Below the pieces are notes generated by a model. That model did not search any database, had not been told where the DNA came from, and was given only the letters and a program-made list of their open reading frames with translations. Both the position numbers and the translations under genes were made by a program. From Alloalcanivorax profundimaris (GTDB lineage: Bacteria; Pseudomonadota; Gammaproteobacteria; Pseudomonadales; Alcanivoracaceae), in NCBI RefSeq assembly GCF_015265435.1, contig NZ_JABJWH010000013.1:1-64000 (forward strand): 64,000 nucleotides of DNA, given 5' to 3'. The number at the start of each line of letters is the position of its first letter. Positions within the stretch are counted from its first letter, which is position 1. This document shows, in pieces, positions 33,560 to 51,440 of the stretch.

Positions 33560-35701
33560 ATGGGTTTCCTGGTCGTCCTGAAGCTGCTGCTTCTGGTCAT
33601 CGTCATCGGCACCGCGATCTATTCCGGGATCGTCTATTCCGCCCGCCGGCGTGGCAGCGCCAAGGAGCTGTCCAACCTGCGCGAGCAGGCGCAACCCCTG
33701 CGGCGCTTGTCCGCCAACGAGCGGGAAACCCTGACCCCTTTCCTGGTACAGCCCCACAAGCCCGGCAAGCCGGTGCACCTGAGCGGGGACGACGTCTTTC
33801 CCCTGCGCGGTGAGTACCAGCGCCACGGCATCGAGACCAACGGCCAGCAGACCTGGCACCACATGATTGGCGGCGTGGAAGTGATCCTGCCGTTCGACGC
33901 CGACCTGTTTCTGGACCACGACAACCAGGCCGAAGTGGTGTTCGCCGACAAGCTGGCGGTGGTGGTGCGCCTCAACGGCTTCGAACTGCTCGAGGGCGCG
34001 GCCCGGGAAGCGCGCCGGGACACCGCCCGCGACCAGTGGCGGGAAGGCGCCCGGGGCCACCTGGAAGAAGTGTTCGTGGACGACGGGGACACCCCGGCGG
34101 AAGCGGAGGACGAAGCGGAGGCCGCCCGCCGCCGCGTGGAAATTCACGACCAGCGCCCGGAAACACCGGCGGAAACCGAGGCCCGGCTGGGCCGTGGCCT
34201 GGGCCTGCTGCCCGGCCTGTTGTGGTCCCTGGCGTTCCTGGCCCTGGGCATCGCCACTTTCCGCGAGACGCTGACCTGGATGGGCATCTGGGCGGCGCTC
34301 GCCCTGGCCCTGGGGAGCTGGGGGCTGTGGCTGTTCTGGCGGCGCCGGCGGCCGGGCCCGGCGGACAAGGTGAACCGCGTCTCCGGGGTGGTCAATCTGG
34401 TGCCGCTGAGCATCGACGAAGCCAGCGGCACGGTATCGGTGGCGGCCACCCTGGGCGGCAAACTGACCTTCCAGCTGCCCGATCACTGGCGCCCCCACGC
34501 CCCCGTGGAGGACGGCCAGCGCCTGGAGCTGGACCTGCGCGTGGACGACTACTCCGTGGTCACCTACGACCGCAAGCTGTCCCTGGACGAGGAATACCGG
34601 CGCTGCCCGCCGGTGTACTGGGGCCGCCACCTGAGCCTGGCCCTGGTGGCGGTGGTGGCGCTGCTGGTGGGCCTGGGGGCACGCCCCGACCCGGCCGGGG
34701 ACCTGGCGCAAACCGCCTACTGGCTGGGCAGCGCCGGCACCCTGCGCGCCGATACCCCGGAGACCCTGGCCAACGACCTGCCGGAAAGCGGCCGCCGCGT
34801 GGTGCTGGACGGCCAGGGCCGCTGCCAAGTGATGCCGGTGGGCAGCGACTGGTCAAGGGCGGATATCCGCTGCGACCGGCTGCGCTGGGGCGGCGACGAC
34901 CTGGAGCGCCCGGACCTGGAACTGGACGAGACCACGCTCGCCCTGACCGCCGACGATGCCCTGGAGACCAAAAGCGATCCCCGGCTGCGCATGCTCGCCC
35001 TGCTGCGCGGCGGCGGCACCGGCGACCGCGAGCCCCTGCTGCTGACCAACGCCTCGGAGCTGGTGGCGCGGGTGGACCGGGCGTGCCCGGAGGACGACCC
35101 GCCGCGCGCCTGCGCCACCCTGCGCACCGTGATCCTGGGGGCATTGAACTTCCCGGAGCTGGGGCAATTGAAGGACTGGGACGACCTGCGCCGGCAACTG
35201 GAGGAGTGGGATCAGGAAGCGTCACCGCAAGCCGTGACCCTGAGGGGGCATCTGGCGTCCATTCGCCGCCAGCTGCGTTCCGTGGCGGAGCAGCGGACCC
35301 GCGACCAGGTGGCGCGGCTGGCGGAGGCGATCGCCGGACAACAACGGGGTGGCGTGCTGGTGGAAATCACCGCCGGCACCGCCGCCGGGCCGATTCCGGT
35401 GGGCGCCGACGCCCTGCAGCGCTGGCGGGCCCTGCAGGACCTGTTCGGCGAGAACGGCGAGCAGCCGTTCCATGTGGAGGGCGTGGTCACCCATAGCGGG
35501 GCCGACGAACACGGCACCCCCGGGCTGATCGTGGACCCTCGGCGCGGCGAGCGGCCCTGGCAGGCGCTGTTGCGTTCGATCTGGATTCTGCTGGCCGCCG
35601 CCCTGCTGCTGGTGCACGGAGCGCTGTGGCTGCGCAACCTGGTCGCCGCCCGGCAACGGCGCCGGGCGGTGGCCCGGCTGCACGGCTGGCCGGCGGCCTG
35701 A
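33560..35701 (+). CDS. IgaA/UmoB-like inner-membrane protein
   Basis: 713 residues, close to the 710 of Salmonella IgaA (YrfF). The topology agrees: N-terminal membrane segment (about 4-25), a cytoplasmic part, a pair of segments at about 212-260, another cytoplasmic part, a segment at about 352-372, a long periplasmic domain and a last segment near 678-700 before an Arg-rich tail. In enterics IgaA restrains the Rcs envelope-stress phosphorelay. No Rcs gene is near here, so its partner is unknown. Identification rests on length, topology and general resemblance. Confidence 0.7.
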   Translation: MGFLVVLKLLLLVIVIGTAIYSGIVYSARRRGSAKELSNLREQAQPLRRLSANERETLTPFLVQPHKPGKPVHLSGDDVFPLRGEYQRHGIETNGQQTWHHMIGGVEVILPFDADLFLDHDNQAEVVFADKLAVVVRLNGFELLEGAAREARRDTARDQWREGARGHLEEVFVDDGDTPAEAEDEAEAARRRVEIHDQRPETPAETEARLGRGLGLLPGLLWSLAFLALGIATFRETLTWMGIWAALALALGSWGLWLFWRRRRPGPADKVNRVSGVVNLVPLSIDEASGTVSVAATLGGKLTFQLPDHWRPHAPVEDGQRLELDLRVDDYSVVTYDRKLSLDEEYRRCPPVYWGRHLSLALVAVVALLVGLGARPDPAGDLAQTAYWLGSAGTLRADTPETLANDLPESGRRVVLDGQGRCQVMPVGSDWSRADIRCDRLRWGGDDLERPDLELDETTLALTADDALETKSDPRLRMLALLRGGGTGDREPLLLTNASELVARVDRACPEDDPPRACATLRTVILGALNFPELGQLKDWDDLRRQLEEWDQEASPQAVTLRGHLASIRRQLRSVAEQRTRDQVARLAEAIAGQQRGGVLVEITAGTAAGPIPVGADALQRWRALQDLFGENGEQPFHVEGVVTHSGADEHGTPGLIVDPRRGERPWQALLRSIWILLAAALLLVHGALWLRNLVAARQRRRAVARLHGWPAA

Positions 35702-35717
35702 GCGTCGGCTACCCGGC

Positions 35718-36776
35718 TTAGCGGGAGCTCAGCTCGACCACCGCCTCGATGAAGACCCGGGCGTGTTCCGGGTCCACCTGGGGGGTGATGCCGTGGCCCA
35801 GGTTGAAGATGTGGCCGGGGTGGTCGCCGAAATCATCCAGGATGCGCTTCACCTCGGCGCGGATCGCCGCCGGCGGCGCGTACAGCACCGCCGGGTCCAG
35901 GTTGCCCTGCAGCGCCACCCGCTCGCCCACCCGGCGACGCGCCTCGCCGATGTTGATGGTCCAGTCCAGGCCGAGGGCGTCGCAACCGCTGTCCGCCATG
36001 GTTTCCAGCCACAGGCCACCGTTCTTGGTGAACAGGATCACCGGCACCTTGCGGCCTTCATGGTCGCGGATCAGGCCATCCACGATGCGCTTCATGTAAC
36101 CCAGGGAGAATTCCGGGTAGGCCTCCGCGGACAGGGCGCCGCCCCAGGTATCGAAGATCTGCACCACCTGGGCGCCGGCGCGGATCTGGGCGTTAAGGTA
36201 ATCGGTGACCGCCCGGGCCAGCTTGTCGAGCAGGGCGTGGGCCAGCTCGGGGCGGCCGTACACCATGCCTTTCAAATGGCGGAAATCCTTGCTGGGGCCG
36301 CCCTCCACCATGTAGGTGGCGAGCGTCCAGGGACTGCCGGAGAAACCGATCAGAGGCACCCGGCCATTGAGTTCACGGCGGATGGTGCTCACCGCCCGCA
36401 TCACGTAGTCCAGGTCGCGCTCGGCGTCGGGCACCGGCAGCGCCGCGATGTCTTCCTCGGTGCGCACCGTCTTGCGGAATTTCGGGCCCTCGCCGGGCTC
36501 GAAGTACAGCCCCAGCCCCATGGCGTCGGGGATGGTGAGGATGTCGGAGAACAGGATCGCCGCGTCCAGCGGGTAGCGCTCCAGAGGCTGCAGAGTCACC
36601 TCGCAGGCCAATTCCGCGTCGCGGCACAGGTCCATGAAGGAGCCGGCTTTCTCGCGGGTGGCGCGGTACTCGGGCAGGTAACGACCGGCCTGGCGCATCA
36701 TCCACACCGGGGTGCGATCCACCGGTTCACGGGCCAGGGCTTTGAGAAAACGGTCGTTCTTCAGCGGCGCATTCAC
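35718..36776 (-). CDS. hemE: uroporphyrinogen decarboxylase
   Basis: Decarboxylates uroporphyrinogen III to coproporphyrinogen III in heme synthesis. 352 residues from the GTG at 36776, preceded by GAGAGG; this gives [37 protein letters not shown]-type beginning. An upstream ATG would add 25 residues from the repeat element and is rejected. Active-site motifs [21 protein letters not shown] and [10 protein letters not shown] are present. It follows gltBD in a block conserved with Pseudomonas. Confidence 0.95.
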   Translation of the reverse strand: MNAPLKNDRFLKALAREPVDRTPVWMMRQAGRYLPEYRATREKAGSFMDLCRDAELACEVTLQPLERYPLDAAILFSDILTIPDAMGLGLYFEPGEGPKFRKTVRTEEDIAALPVPDAERDLDYVMRAVSTIRRELNGRVPLIGFSGSPWTLATYMVEGGPSKDFRHLKGMVYGRPELAHALLDKLARAVTDYLNAQIRAGAQVVQIFDTWGGALSAEAYPEFSLGYMKRIVDGLIRDHEGRKVPVILFTKNGGLWLETMADSGCDALGLDWTINIGEARRRVGERVALQGNLDPAVLYAPPAAIRAEVKRILDDFGDHPGHIFNLGHGITPQVDPEHARVFIEAVVELSSR

Positions 36777-36809
36777 AATATCAGCCTCTCTAAACGTGGC
36801 AGCGAACAC

Positions 36810-37002
36810 AGGAGCCTCGAACGGGCCTGAACGTGAATCCGCCGATGCCATTTTGGTTCCGAATCAAGGCGCGCCGACGCAGGCGTGCTGACGGCACGTC
36901 AAGGAGGTGCAACGCGGAGTCGGGGCCAAAATGGCATTGGCCCCGAAGGGGTTACGACCTTCAGGTCGTAACGGAGTTCGCGTTCAGGCCCGGTCGAGGC
37001 TC

Positions 37003-37004
<2 letters not shown>
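36810..37004. repeat. 195-bp inverted-repeat element between gltD and hemE
   Basis: Terminal arms 36810-36833 and 36981-37004 are complementary at 23 of 24 bases (AGGAGCCTCGAACGGGCC start). A second nested pair, ATGCCATTTTGG (36845-36856) and CCAAAATGGCAT (36926-36937), is perfect. A compact hairpin GTTACGACCT/AGGTCGTAAC (36951-36972) and another, GGGGCCA/TGGCCCC (36922-36944), lie inside. The right arm reaches the last two bases of gltD. It looks like a MITE-like element or a large structured intercistronic RNA. No target duplication is visible. Confidence 0.75.
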
Positions 37005-42899
<5,895 letters not shown>

Positions 42900-43022
42900 C
42901 AAAACCAATCCTCTTGAAATTCAGAGACTTACAGAAGGCGGTACTGGCGTCGAAAAGATGGCGACGGCAAAAAAGGGATAGGCATTCTACACGGAGAGCC
43001 CATGGGCGACAAACACGACGAC

Positions 43023-43046
43023 GGCGCCACCAGGGAAGGTGGCGCC
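43023..43046. repeat. perfect hairpin between the SPOR gene and gltB
   Basis: GGCGCCACC (43023-43031) and GGTGGCGCC (43038-43046) form a 9-bp stem with a 6-base loop in the 172-base gap. In the transcribed (minus) direction the T-run precedes the stem, so it is not a standard terminator. Confidence 0.6.
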
Positions 43047-43071
43047 AAAAACCGGTCGGTTTCGCTGGAGA

Positions 43072-44571
43072 TCAGCGCAATTCGTTACGAATTGACCCCA
43101 TCTCCCGAGGGAAGGGCCCGCCGCGACGGAGCGTTTCGGGCAGCGTCTCGCGGGCCTCCAGGGCCGCTTCGCGGCTGGGGTAGGGGCCGGCCAGCACCAG
43201 ATAGACCTTGTTTTCGCCTCTTTCCGCCCGATAGTAGGCACCCTTGCGGTCGATGCGGTCAAGCACCCCGCGGGCGCCGTCCTCGCGGCCGGTGGCCACC
43301 AGTTGCAGGAACCATTCGCCGTCGTCCCGGGTGGCCAGCCAGTCTTCCTGGCGGTAGCCCAGGCGCGCGTCCAGGCCACTGAGCTCCGGCTCGCTGGCGC
43401 TCACCGTGCGCTCGCCGGACGGGGCCTCCGCGTCCGCGCCGTCGTCGGCGTTATCGCTATCGCCCGCCTTGTCGGCGGTGGTGGTGGTACCGTTAGTGGC
43501 GGTGGTGCCGTTATCGGCGTCCGGGGTTGTGGCCGGCTCCGGGCGCGGCGCCGGCTGCCCGGCTTCCGGTTCCGGTTCCGTGGGCGGCGCCGGCGCCGGG
43601 TCGCCGTTGCCATCGTCCTCGCCAGCGGCGCCGTCCTCGCCGGTGGCGTCGTCCGGGCGGCGCGTTTCCGCCTGCTCGAAATCCGCGGCGTTGTCGTGGA
43701 ATTCCGCCAGGGCGTTGCGGGTCCGCTCCGGGTCGGACACCAGGCCGTAGTCGTGGCCGTCCTCGGCGGTCTCCGGCTCCAGGTTCTGGTCCGGATCCAC
43801 GGTTTGCGCGGGCCGCTGGGGCAGATCCAGGTTCACCACCTGCTCCGCCTCCGGTTCGTCGTCGCCGCTGGCCAGCCACAGCACCAGCACCACCAAAACC
43901 AGGGCGCCCACCGCCAGGCCATGGCGCCAGGGCACCGGCTTGCGGGCCGGCGGCGCGACGGCCTCGGCGCGCTCCTCCAGCAACGCCAGCAGCGGCCCCA
44001 GGCGCCCCTCACTCTCGGCGCGCAGGGCTTCCGCCTCGTCCTCGTCCAGGGACAGGTCGTAAAAGTCGTCCGCCAGGGCAAGGATGTCGCCGCCGTCCAG
44101 GGGCGGCAGCACCAGGGTGTCGGCCACCGCCAGGCCACCCTCGCCCACCGTGTCGGCGGTGCCGGATTCGCCGCCGAACACATAGGTGAGGCGCTGGCCC
44201 AGCTTGTCCTTGAGCGAGGCCATGGTGGCCAGGGCGGCTTCCGGCACCCGGCCGGCGTTGTCCACCAGGATCACCAGGCGGTTCTGGGCCAGGGACTGCT
44301 TGAGAGTGTCCGCCAGGTCGTCACGCTCGATGCCGAAATGCACCAGCATGGCGTCCACCACGGCGTTGGCGCCCAGGTCGTCGGCGCCGTCCAGGCGGAT
44401 CAGTTCATAGTCCCCCACCAGGGACATGGCCAGCATGCCCAGCAGGGTGGAGACGCCGCTGCCCGGCTCCCCTTCCAGTACCACGGTGGCGCCTTCGTGG
44501 GCGTGGCCGTTCAGCGCGTCCAGGAGGTCGCCGCGCTCGGCGCCCTCGTAGAAAAAGTCCTCATCTCTCAC
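43072..44571 (-). CDS. DamX-like SPOR-domain membrane protein with degenerate AAA region
   Basis: 499 residues. Residues 1-205 resemble the ExeA-type ATPase part of DamX-like proteins, but the P-loop reads GEPGSGVST (34-42) with Val40 in place of the essential lysine, and Walker B lacks its glutamate (ILVDN), so ATP hydrolysis is doubtful. A membrane segment (218-235) is followed by a long acidic Pro/Thr-rich periplasmic linker and a C-terminal SPOR domain (about 422-499) that binds denuded septal peptidoglycan. It sits between aroB and gltB as in Pseudomonas PA5037 and overlaps aroB by 11 bases. Confidence 0.87.
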   Translation of the reverse strand: MRDEDFFYEGAERGDLLDALNGHAHEGATVVLEGEPGSGVSTLLGMLAMSLVGDYELIRLDGADDLGANAVVDAMLVHFGIERDDLADTLKQSLAQNRLVILVDNAGRVPEAALATMASLKDKLGQRLTYVFGGESGTADTVGEGGLAVADTLVLPPLDGGDILALADDFYDLSLDEDEAEALRAESEGRLGPLLALLEERAEAVAPPARKPVPWRHGLAVGALVLVVLVLWLASGDDEPEAEQVVNLDLPQRPAQTVDPDQNLEPETAEDGHDYGLVSDPERTRNALAEFHDNAADFEQAETRRPDDATGEDGAAGEDDGNGDPAPAPPTEPEPEAGQPAPRPEPATTPDADNGTTATNGTTTTADKAGDSDNADDGADAEAPSGERTVSASEPELSGLDARLGYRQEDWLATRDDGEWFLQLVATGREDGARGVLDRIDRKGAYYRAERGENKVYLVLAGPYPSREAALEARETLPETLRRGGPFPREMGSIRNELR

Positions 44572-45640
44572 AAAAGGCCTCGAGCGTTCGCGTCAATGCG
44601 GTCGGGTCGTAATCGCCTGTGACCAGGGCATCGCCGATTTGGTTCAGCAGCACCAGCCGCAGGCGCCCGTTCTGTACTTTCTTGTCCAGCGCCATGAGAT
44701 CGTTGAAATCGGCCGTGGTCATGCCCTCCGGGGCGCTCACCGGCAGCGACCAGGCGGCCAGGGAGGCGCGCACCCGCTCCACGTCGGCCCGGTCCAGCCA
44801 ACCCAGCTCCGAGGACATGCGCGCGGCCATCACCATGCCGGCGGCCACCGCCTCGCCGTGCAGCCAGTCCCGGTAGCCGGTGAAGGTTTCCATGGCGTGG
44901 CCGAAGGTGTGACCCAGGTTGAGCAGGGCCCGGTTGCCCTGCTCGGTTTCGTCGGCGGCCACCACTTCCGCTTTGTTGCGGCAGCTGCGCAGAATCGCTT
45001 CCGCCAGCGGCGCCTGTTCGCGGGCCGCCAGCGCCGGCTGGCGATCCAGCAGCCACTGGAAGAAGTCCGGGTCGCGGATCAGGCCGTACTTGAGCACCTC
45101 CGCCATGCCGGCGGCGAATTCCCGGGCCGGCAGGGTGTCGAGCACGGCGGTGTCGATGATCACGGCGCGGGGCTGATGGAAAGCACCGATCATGTTCTTG
45201 CCGCGCGGATGGTTGACCGCGGTCTTGCCGCCCACGGAGGAATCCACCTGGGCCAGCAGGGTGGTGGGCACCTGGATGAAATCCACGCCGCGCTGATAGC
45301 AGGCGGCGGCGAAGCCCACCATGTCGCCGACCACGCCGCCGCCCAGGGCCACCAGGGTGGTGGTGCGCGAGTGCCGGTTCGCCATCAGGGCGTCGAAGAT
45401 GGTTTCCAGGGTGGCCAGATTCTTGTGGCTCTCGCCGTCGGGCAGCACCAGGGTGTCGCACCGCAGGTCGTCCAGCCCGGCGGTGACACGCTCCAGGTAC
45501 AGGGGCGCGATGGTCTCGTTGCTGACCACCATGACCTGGTTGCCGCGAATGTGCTCGCGGATCAGGCCGCCGTCGAGCAGGCCACGGCCGATATGAATGG
45601 GGTAACTGCGCTCGCCCAGCGCCACGTCAAGCTTATGCAT
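44561..45640 (-). CDS. aroB: 3-dehydroquinate synthase
   Basis: Second shikimate step, converting DAHP to 3-dehydroquinate with NAD and a divalent metal. 359 residues with [21 protein letters not shown], the [27 protein letters not shown]-type substrate block and metal ligands in NLGHTFGHA and WLHGEAV. Full length. It follows aroK by 33 bases. Confidence 0.97.
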   Translation of the reverse strand: MHKLDVALGERSYPIHIGRGLLDGGLIREHIRGNQVMVVSNETIAPLYLERVTAGLDDLRCDTLVLPDGESHKNLATLETIFDALMANRHSRTTTLVALGGGVVGDMVGFAAACYQRGVDFIQVPTTLLAQVDSSVGGKTAVNHPRGKNMIGAFHQPRAVIIDTAVLDTLPAREFAAGMAEVLKYGLIRDPDFFQWLLDRQPALAAREQAPLAEAILRSCRNKAEVVAADETEQGNRALLNLGHTFGHAMETFTGYRDWLHGEAVAAGMVMAARMSSELGWLDRADVERVRASLAAWSLPVSAPEGMTTADFNDLMALDKKVQNGRLRLVLLNQIGDALVTGDYDPTALTRTLEAFCER

Positions 45641-45673
45641 AGTGTCTCGAATCGCCGGAGGGGATGCCCGGCA

Positions 45674-46207
45674 TTATCGGTTGGCGTGTTCGGCCAGACA
45701 ACCGAGGATCTGGTCGGTGACCTTCTTCAGGTTACCGGAGGCGGTGGACACCACGGCGTGCGCCACGTCCCGATACAGAGGATCGCGCTGCTCGAGCAGC
45801 GCCCGCAGGCGCGTTCTCGGGTCCTCGGTGCGCAGCAGCGGCCGGTTGCGATCGTTGCGGGTGCGCGCCAGCTGCAGCTCCACCGGCGTCCACAGATAGA
45901 TCACGCAGCCGCGATCGTGGAGGTGGCGACGGTTATCCGCCACGGTCACCGCTCCGCCGCCGGTGGCGAGCACGATGCCCGGCAGGGTGGTGAGCTCGTC
46001 AATCACGTCCCGTTCGCGGCGGCGAAAACCGTCCTCGCCTTCCACGTCGAAAATCCAGGGGATGTCGGCTCCGGTCTTTTCCTCGATGACCCGATCGGAA
46101 TCGTAGAACGGACGGTCCAAAACCTGCGCCAGGTGGCGCCCCAGGGTACTCTTGCCGGCCCCCATGGGCCCCACCAGGTAAAGAGGGGTTACTGCCTTTT
46201 CATTCAC
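45674..46207 (-). CDS. aroK: shikimate kinase
   Basis: Phosphorylates shikimate at O3. 177 residues with P-loop GPMGAGKST (13-21), substrate motifs DSD, FRRRE, GGGAV and the lid NRPLL. It starts with GTG, overlapping the pilQ stop (GTGA), so pilus and shikimate genes are translationally linked, as in Pseudomonas. Confidence 0.96.
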   Translation of the reverse strand: MNEKAVTPLYLVGPMGAGKSTLGRHLAQVLDRPFYDSDRVIEEKTGADIPWIFDVEGEDGFRRRERDVIDELTTLPGIVLATGGGAVTVADNRRHLHDRGCVIYLWTPVELQLARTRNDRNRPLLRTEDPRTRLRALLEQRDPLYRDVAHAVVSTASGNLKKVTDQILGCLAEHANR

Positions 46208-48357
46208 CGACTGACCATTGCGTCTTTCACCAGGCGAGGCGTGATAAAGATCAGCAGTTCCTGCTTGTTATCACGGTTCACCTTTTTGCGGAACAGGGCG
46301 CCCAGCCAGGGGATGTCACCCAGGAAAGGCGTTTTGATCGTCGAGTTTACCTTTTCCTGCTGGAAAATGCCGCCCAGAACCACGGTCTCGCCGTCATTCA
46401 CCAGCACCGTGGTCTCCACCCGGTTGGTGTTGATCGCCGGATTGTCCAGGTCGGTGCCCAGGGAATCGTTGTTCACCTTGAGCTGCATGATGACGTCGCC
46501 TTCCGGGGTCACCTGGGGGGTGACCTCCAGGCGCAGTTCCGCTTCGATGAATTCCACGGCGGTGGCGCCGGAGGCGGTGGAAACGTTGAACGGCACTTGC
46601 TGGCCGGAAGCGATCACCGCCGGCTGCTGGTCGGCGGTGAGCACCTTGGGCGTGGCAACCAGCTCGCCGTGGCCCTCGGATTCCAGGGCGGACAACTCCA
46701 GCTCGATGAGGCCGGAGTCCAGGGAGGTGAAGCCGATGGAGAAGCGGGTGGCGTCGGTGGACTCCACGCCCATGTCCACGATCAGGTCGTTGTTCTCTTC
46801 TTCGTCGAATTCCTCGAACTCGCCCAGGCTGCCGTCGTCGTCACGGTCGATGTTGGCGTAGTGCAGCTCGCGCAGGGAGGTATGGCGGCCGGAAATGGCC
46901 ACCGATTCGCCGTCGCTGTAGAGGCTGTCGGTCCAGCCCAGGCCGCCCCAGCGCACGCCGAACTCATCGGCCACATTGGTGCTCGCCACTACCACCCGGG
47001 CCTCGATCAGCACCTGCTGGACCGGTACGTCCAGCCGCTGAATCAGGTCGCGGATGTCTTCCAGGCTGTCGGCGGTGTCCTGCACGATCAGGGTATTGGT
47101 GCGCTGATCCACGGTCACCGAACCGCGCTCGCTGACCAGGGAGGAACCGTCGGAGCCGCCCCGGGAAGTGATCAGGCTCTGCAGCTGCTCGGCCCGGGCG
47201 TAGTTGATGCTGATGTACTCGGTGCGCAGCGGCGCCAGGGAGGCGAGCTGCTTCTGGGCTTCCAGTTCCTGCTTTTCGCGGGCGGCGATTTCATCCGCCG
47301 GCGCCACCAGCAGCACGTTGCCCACCTGGCGCTTGTCCAGGCCCTTGGTTTTGAGGATCAGATCCAGGGCCTGGTCCCAGGGCACGCTCTGCAGGCGCAG
47401 GGTGATGCGGCCGGTGACGGTGTCGGAGGCCACCAGGTTGAGGTCGGTGAAGTCGGCGATCAGCTGCAGCACGGAACGCACTTCGATGTCCTGGAAATTC
47501 AGGGACAGTTTCTCGCCGTCGTACTTGAAGGCCTCGCGGCGCTGGCGCTCCTTCTCGGAGGCGGTGAGCGGCTTGATGTTGATGCTGAACTGGTTGTCGG
47601 CCTGGTAGGCCAGGTAATCCCAGGTGCCTTCCGGTTCGATGGTGATCACCGCGCCGCCCTCGGTGCGACGGGTGTCCACGTAACGGACCGGGGTGGCGAA
47701 ATCGGTCACGTCCAGGCGCCGCACCAGGTCGTCACCGATGTCCGCGCCCACGAACCGGGCGATGATCTTGCCACCTTCCTCGCTCACGTCCACCGGCATG
47801 GACGCCTTGGACAGCTGGATCATGACGCGGCCTTCGCCGTCGCCACCGCGCCGGAAATCGATGTCGCGGATCGCCGATTCATTGCTGGCCGCCGCCATCG
47901 GCGACGGGCTCGCCGGGTCGGTGCTGGGGGTGCGCTGGCCGCCGCCCAGGGTGATCACCAGTTGCTGGCCTTCCACCCGGGTGTCGTAACCGGTGAGCTG
48001 TTCGAGATTGAAGATCAGACGGGTGCGATCCTTGGCTTCCACCACGGTGACGCTGCGGGCGTTGCCGGAGCCCAGGTTGTGGCGCTTGAGGTCCACGTTG
48101 CTGCCGGTGCCGAGCAGGTCCAGGGCGATGCGCGCCGGCCGCTCGATGCTGTAGCCCTTCACCTCGGGGGCGGTGCCCTCGAAATCCAGGCGCACTTCCA
48201 TGCCGTCACCGGGCAGGGTGTTGGCCTGCAGGTTGGTGAGGGTAGCCGCCCGCGCCGGGGACATCAGAGCGGCCCCCAACAGAACCAGCAGCACCGCGAT
48301 CCAGTGCCGGGGCGCTGCGCTTGTTTTTGTCGACGTGAAGAAAATCATAACTGGCAT
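46204..48357 (-). CDS. pilQ: type IV pilus secretin
   Basis: 717 residues. Signal peptide to about 38, two AMIN domains (peptidoglycan binding), an STN/N0 domain near 295-350, N1 near 380-450 and the secretin barrel to the C-terminus ([26 protein letters not shown]). It forms the outer-membrane gate for the pilus. Residues 504-515 form a textbook EF-hand loop (Asp504, Asp506, Asp508, Gly509, Leu511, Glu515) within the secretin part, absent from PilQ proteins I know. The start could also be the ATG three codons downstream. Confidence 0.94.
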   Translation of the reverse strand: MPVMIFFTSTKTSAAPRHWIAVLLVLLGAALMSPARAATLTNLQANTLPGDGMEVRLDFEGTAPEVKGYSIERPARIALDLLGTGSNVDLKRHNLGSGNARSVTVVEAKDRTRLIFNLEQLTGYDTRVEGQQLVITLGGGQRTPSTDPASPSPMAAASNESAIRDIDFRRGGDGEGRVMIQLSKASMPVDVSEEGGKIIARFVGADIGDDLVRRLDVTDFATPVRYVDTRRTEGGAVITIEPEGTWDYLAYQADNQFSINIKPLTASEKERQRREAFKYDGEKLSLNFQDIEVRSVLQLIADFTDLNLVASDTVTGRITLRLQSVPWDQALDLILKTKGLDKRQVGNVLLVAPADEIAAREKQELEAQKQLASLAPLRTEYISINYARAEQLQSLITSRGGSDGSSLVSERGSVTVDQRTNTLIVQDTADSLEDIRDLIQRLDVPVQQVLIEARVVVASTNVADEFGVRWGGLGWTDSLYSDGESVAISGRHTSLRELHYANIDRDDDGSLGEFEEFDEEENNDLIVDMGVESTDATRFSIGFTSLDSGLIELELSALESEGHGELVATPKVLTADQQPAVIASGQQVPFNVSTASGATAVEFIEAELRLEVTPQVTPEGDVIMQLKVNNDSLGTDLDNPAINTNRVETTVLVNDGETVVLGGIFQQEKVNSTIKTPFLGDIPWLGALFRKKVNRDNKQELLIFITPRLVKDAMVSR

Positions 48358-48369
48358 CCCCAGCAGCAG

Positions 48370-48906
48370 TTAGTCAGCAAGCGTGATATTGCGGGACCGT
48401 TCCACCCAGCCCCCCTGTCCGTCCGGAACGATTTCCACCAGGGCGAGCTGGCCGGCGGAGACTTCCACCACGCGGCCGTAGTTCTTGCCCATGTAGCTGC
48501 CCACCCGCACCCGGGTCACCGAGCCGGACGGGTCCTCGACCAGGGCCTCCAGCGCGCTGCCGGGGCGGGTGATGGTCCCCACCATGGCCAGCGCGTCCAG
48601 GCTGAAGCCCTCCAGGTATTCCTTGGGCCGGCTGAGATCCGGCTCCACCGGCTTGCCCTCCGGCACCTCCAGCAGCTTCTGGTCCTGCGGCGGGCTGAAC
48701 GGCGGACGCAGCTTGTGCGCCGCGTAGCTATAGGTGGCGATCGGCTTGAATTCCGGCGGCGGTTCGATGCGACCGCGCGGGCGCGCCTTGATCTCCTGCA
48801 GGCGGGCGTCGAGCTGGCCAAGATTGGCGCCGCCGCCGCAACCGGGCAGCAACGCCGCCACGGCCATGACCATGATCCCCTGCGCGATGGCTTTTCGTGC
48901 ACTCAT
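48370..48906 (-). CDS. pilP: type IV pilus alignment lipoprotein PilP
   Basis: 178 residues with lipobox LLPGC (Cys23), a Pro-rich flexible stretch and a C-terminal beta-domain (about 95-178, AMVGTI...VRVGSYMGKNYGRV) that contacts the PilQ N0 domain. It ties the inner-membrane PilMNO complex to the secretin. Fourth gene of pilMNOPQ. Confidence 0.94.
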   Translation of the reverse strand: MSARKAIAQGIMVMAVAALLPGCGGGANLGQLDARLQEIKARPRGRIEPPPEFKPIATYSYAAHKLRPPFSPPQDQKLLEVPEGKPVEPDLSRPKEYLEGFSLDALAMVGTITRPGSALEALVEDPSGSVTRVRVGSYMGKNYGRVVEVSAGQLALVEIVPDGQGGWVERSRNITLAD

Positions 48907-48917
48907 CCGTTTTCCCC

Positions 48918-49591
48918 TCAGGAGCGACCGCCCTTCTTGCCCTTGTTCTTGCCGTCGCTGTTATCCCCGCCTTCCGCGTAGCGGTAGGTCTTGGCCGTGA
49001 TCGCCATGTCCAGCAGCCCCCCGGACGCGCTGCTTTCATCCTTGACCGGCGTGATCTTGAAATCGTGCAGGGTAACGATACGCGGCAGCGCCGCCACCCC
49101 GGACACGAAGGAACCGAAGCCGTGGTAATCGCCGACCACCTGGATGTCGATGGGCAGCTCGGCGTAGAACTCCTTCTTCACTTCGTCCTTGAGCGCGATG
49201 GTCTCGAATTCCAGACCGCTGCCCAGCCCGGTGTGGGTGATGTCCTCGAGCAGGCCGGGCACCTCGGTGTCCCGGGGCAGCTGGCTCTTGAGCGTCTCGA
49301 AGCGGGCTTCCATCTCCGCCAGTTGCTGACGGTACTGGTCCAGGTTGTGGGCCTGGAAGGCTTTCTGTTCATAGCTGTCCAGCAGCGAGGTTTCCTCGCG
49401 CTCCAGTTGCGCGTGGCGGCTGTTCAGATCCTTGATGCCGAGGAAGTAGCCGAGAAACAGAATGGCGCCGAACACCAGGATGGCGGCGCCAATCTTCACC
49501 GGCAGCGGCCAGCCGCCCACGTTCTCGAAATCCAGGCTGTTGAGCTCGTCGATGAGCTCGCGCACGTCGAGGTTCTTCAGTTCGGACGCTT

Positions 49592-49595
<4 letters not shown>
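48918..49595 (-). CDS. pilO: type IV pilus alignment protein PilO
   Basis: 225 residues: short cytoplasmic start, one membrane segment (about 31-51), a coiled coil (about 55-105) and a periplasmic ferredoxin-like domain. It forms heterodimers with PilN. Its C-terminus ends in a basic GK-rich tail (KNKGKKGGRS). Start overlaps the pilN stop by four bases. Confidence 0.94.
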
Positions 49596-51297
<1,702 letters not shown>

Positions 51298-51376
51298 TTA
51301 CGTGGTTTTTATGCCTAACCACTTTAGAAATTAGTAATAACAGAACGGATATTAGATCACAACAACCTTTCCACCG

Positions 51377-51382
51377 TATAAT
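51377..51382 (+). promoter_or_regulatory. consensus -10 box upstream of ponA
   Basis: TATAAT lies 59 bases before the ponA start in an AT-rich stretch (about 51260-51390) shared with divergent pilM. A clear -35 box is not visible at the right distance. Confidence 0.45.
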
Positions 51383-51440
51383 GACCTGCTTCACGGGTCT
51401 GCTAGGCCTTTCTTCCGATCGCCGGAGCAATTGCAACAAT

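Noticed and set aside
36777-36851. hemE start at the upstream ATG
   Set aside because: The 25 extra residues derive from the inverted-repeat element and are absent from the family; GTG at 36776 has GAGAGG before it.
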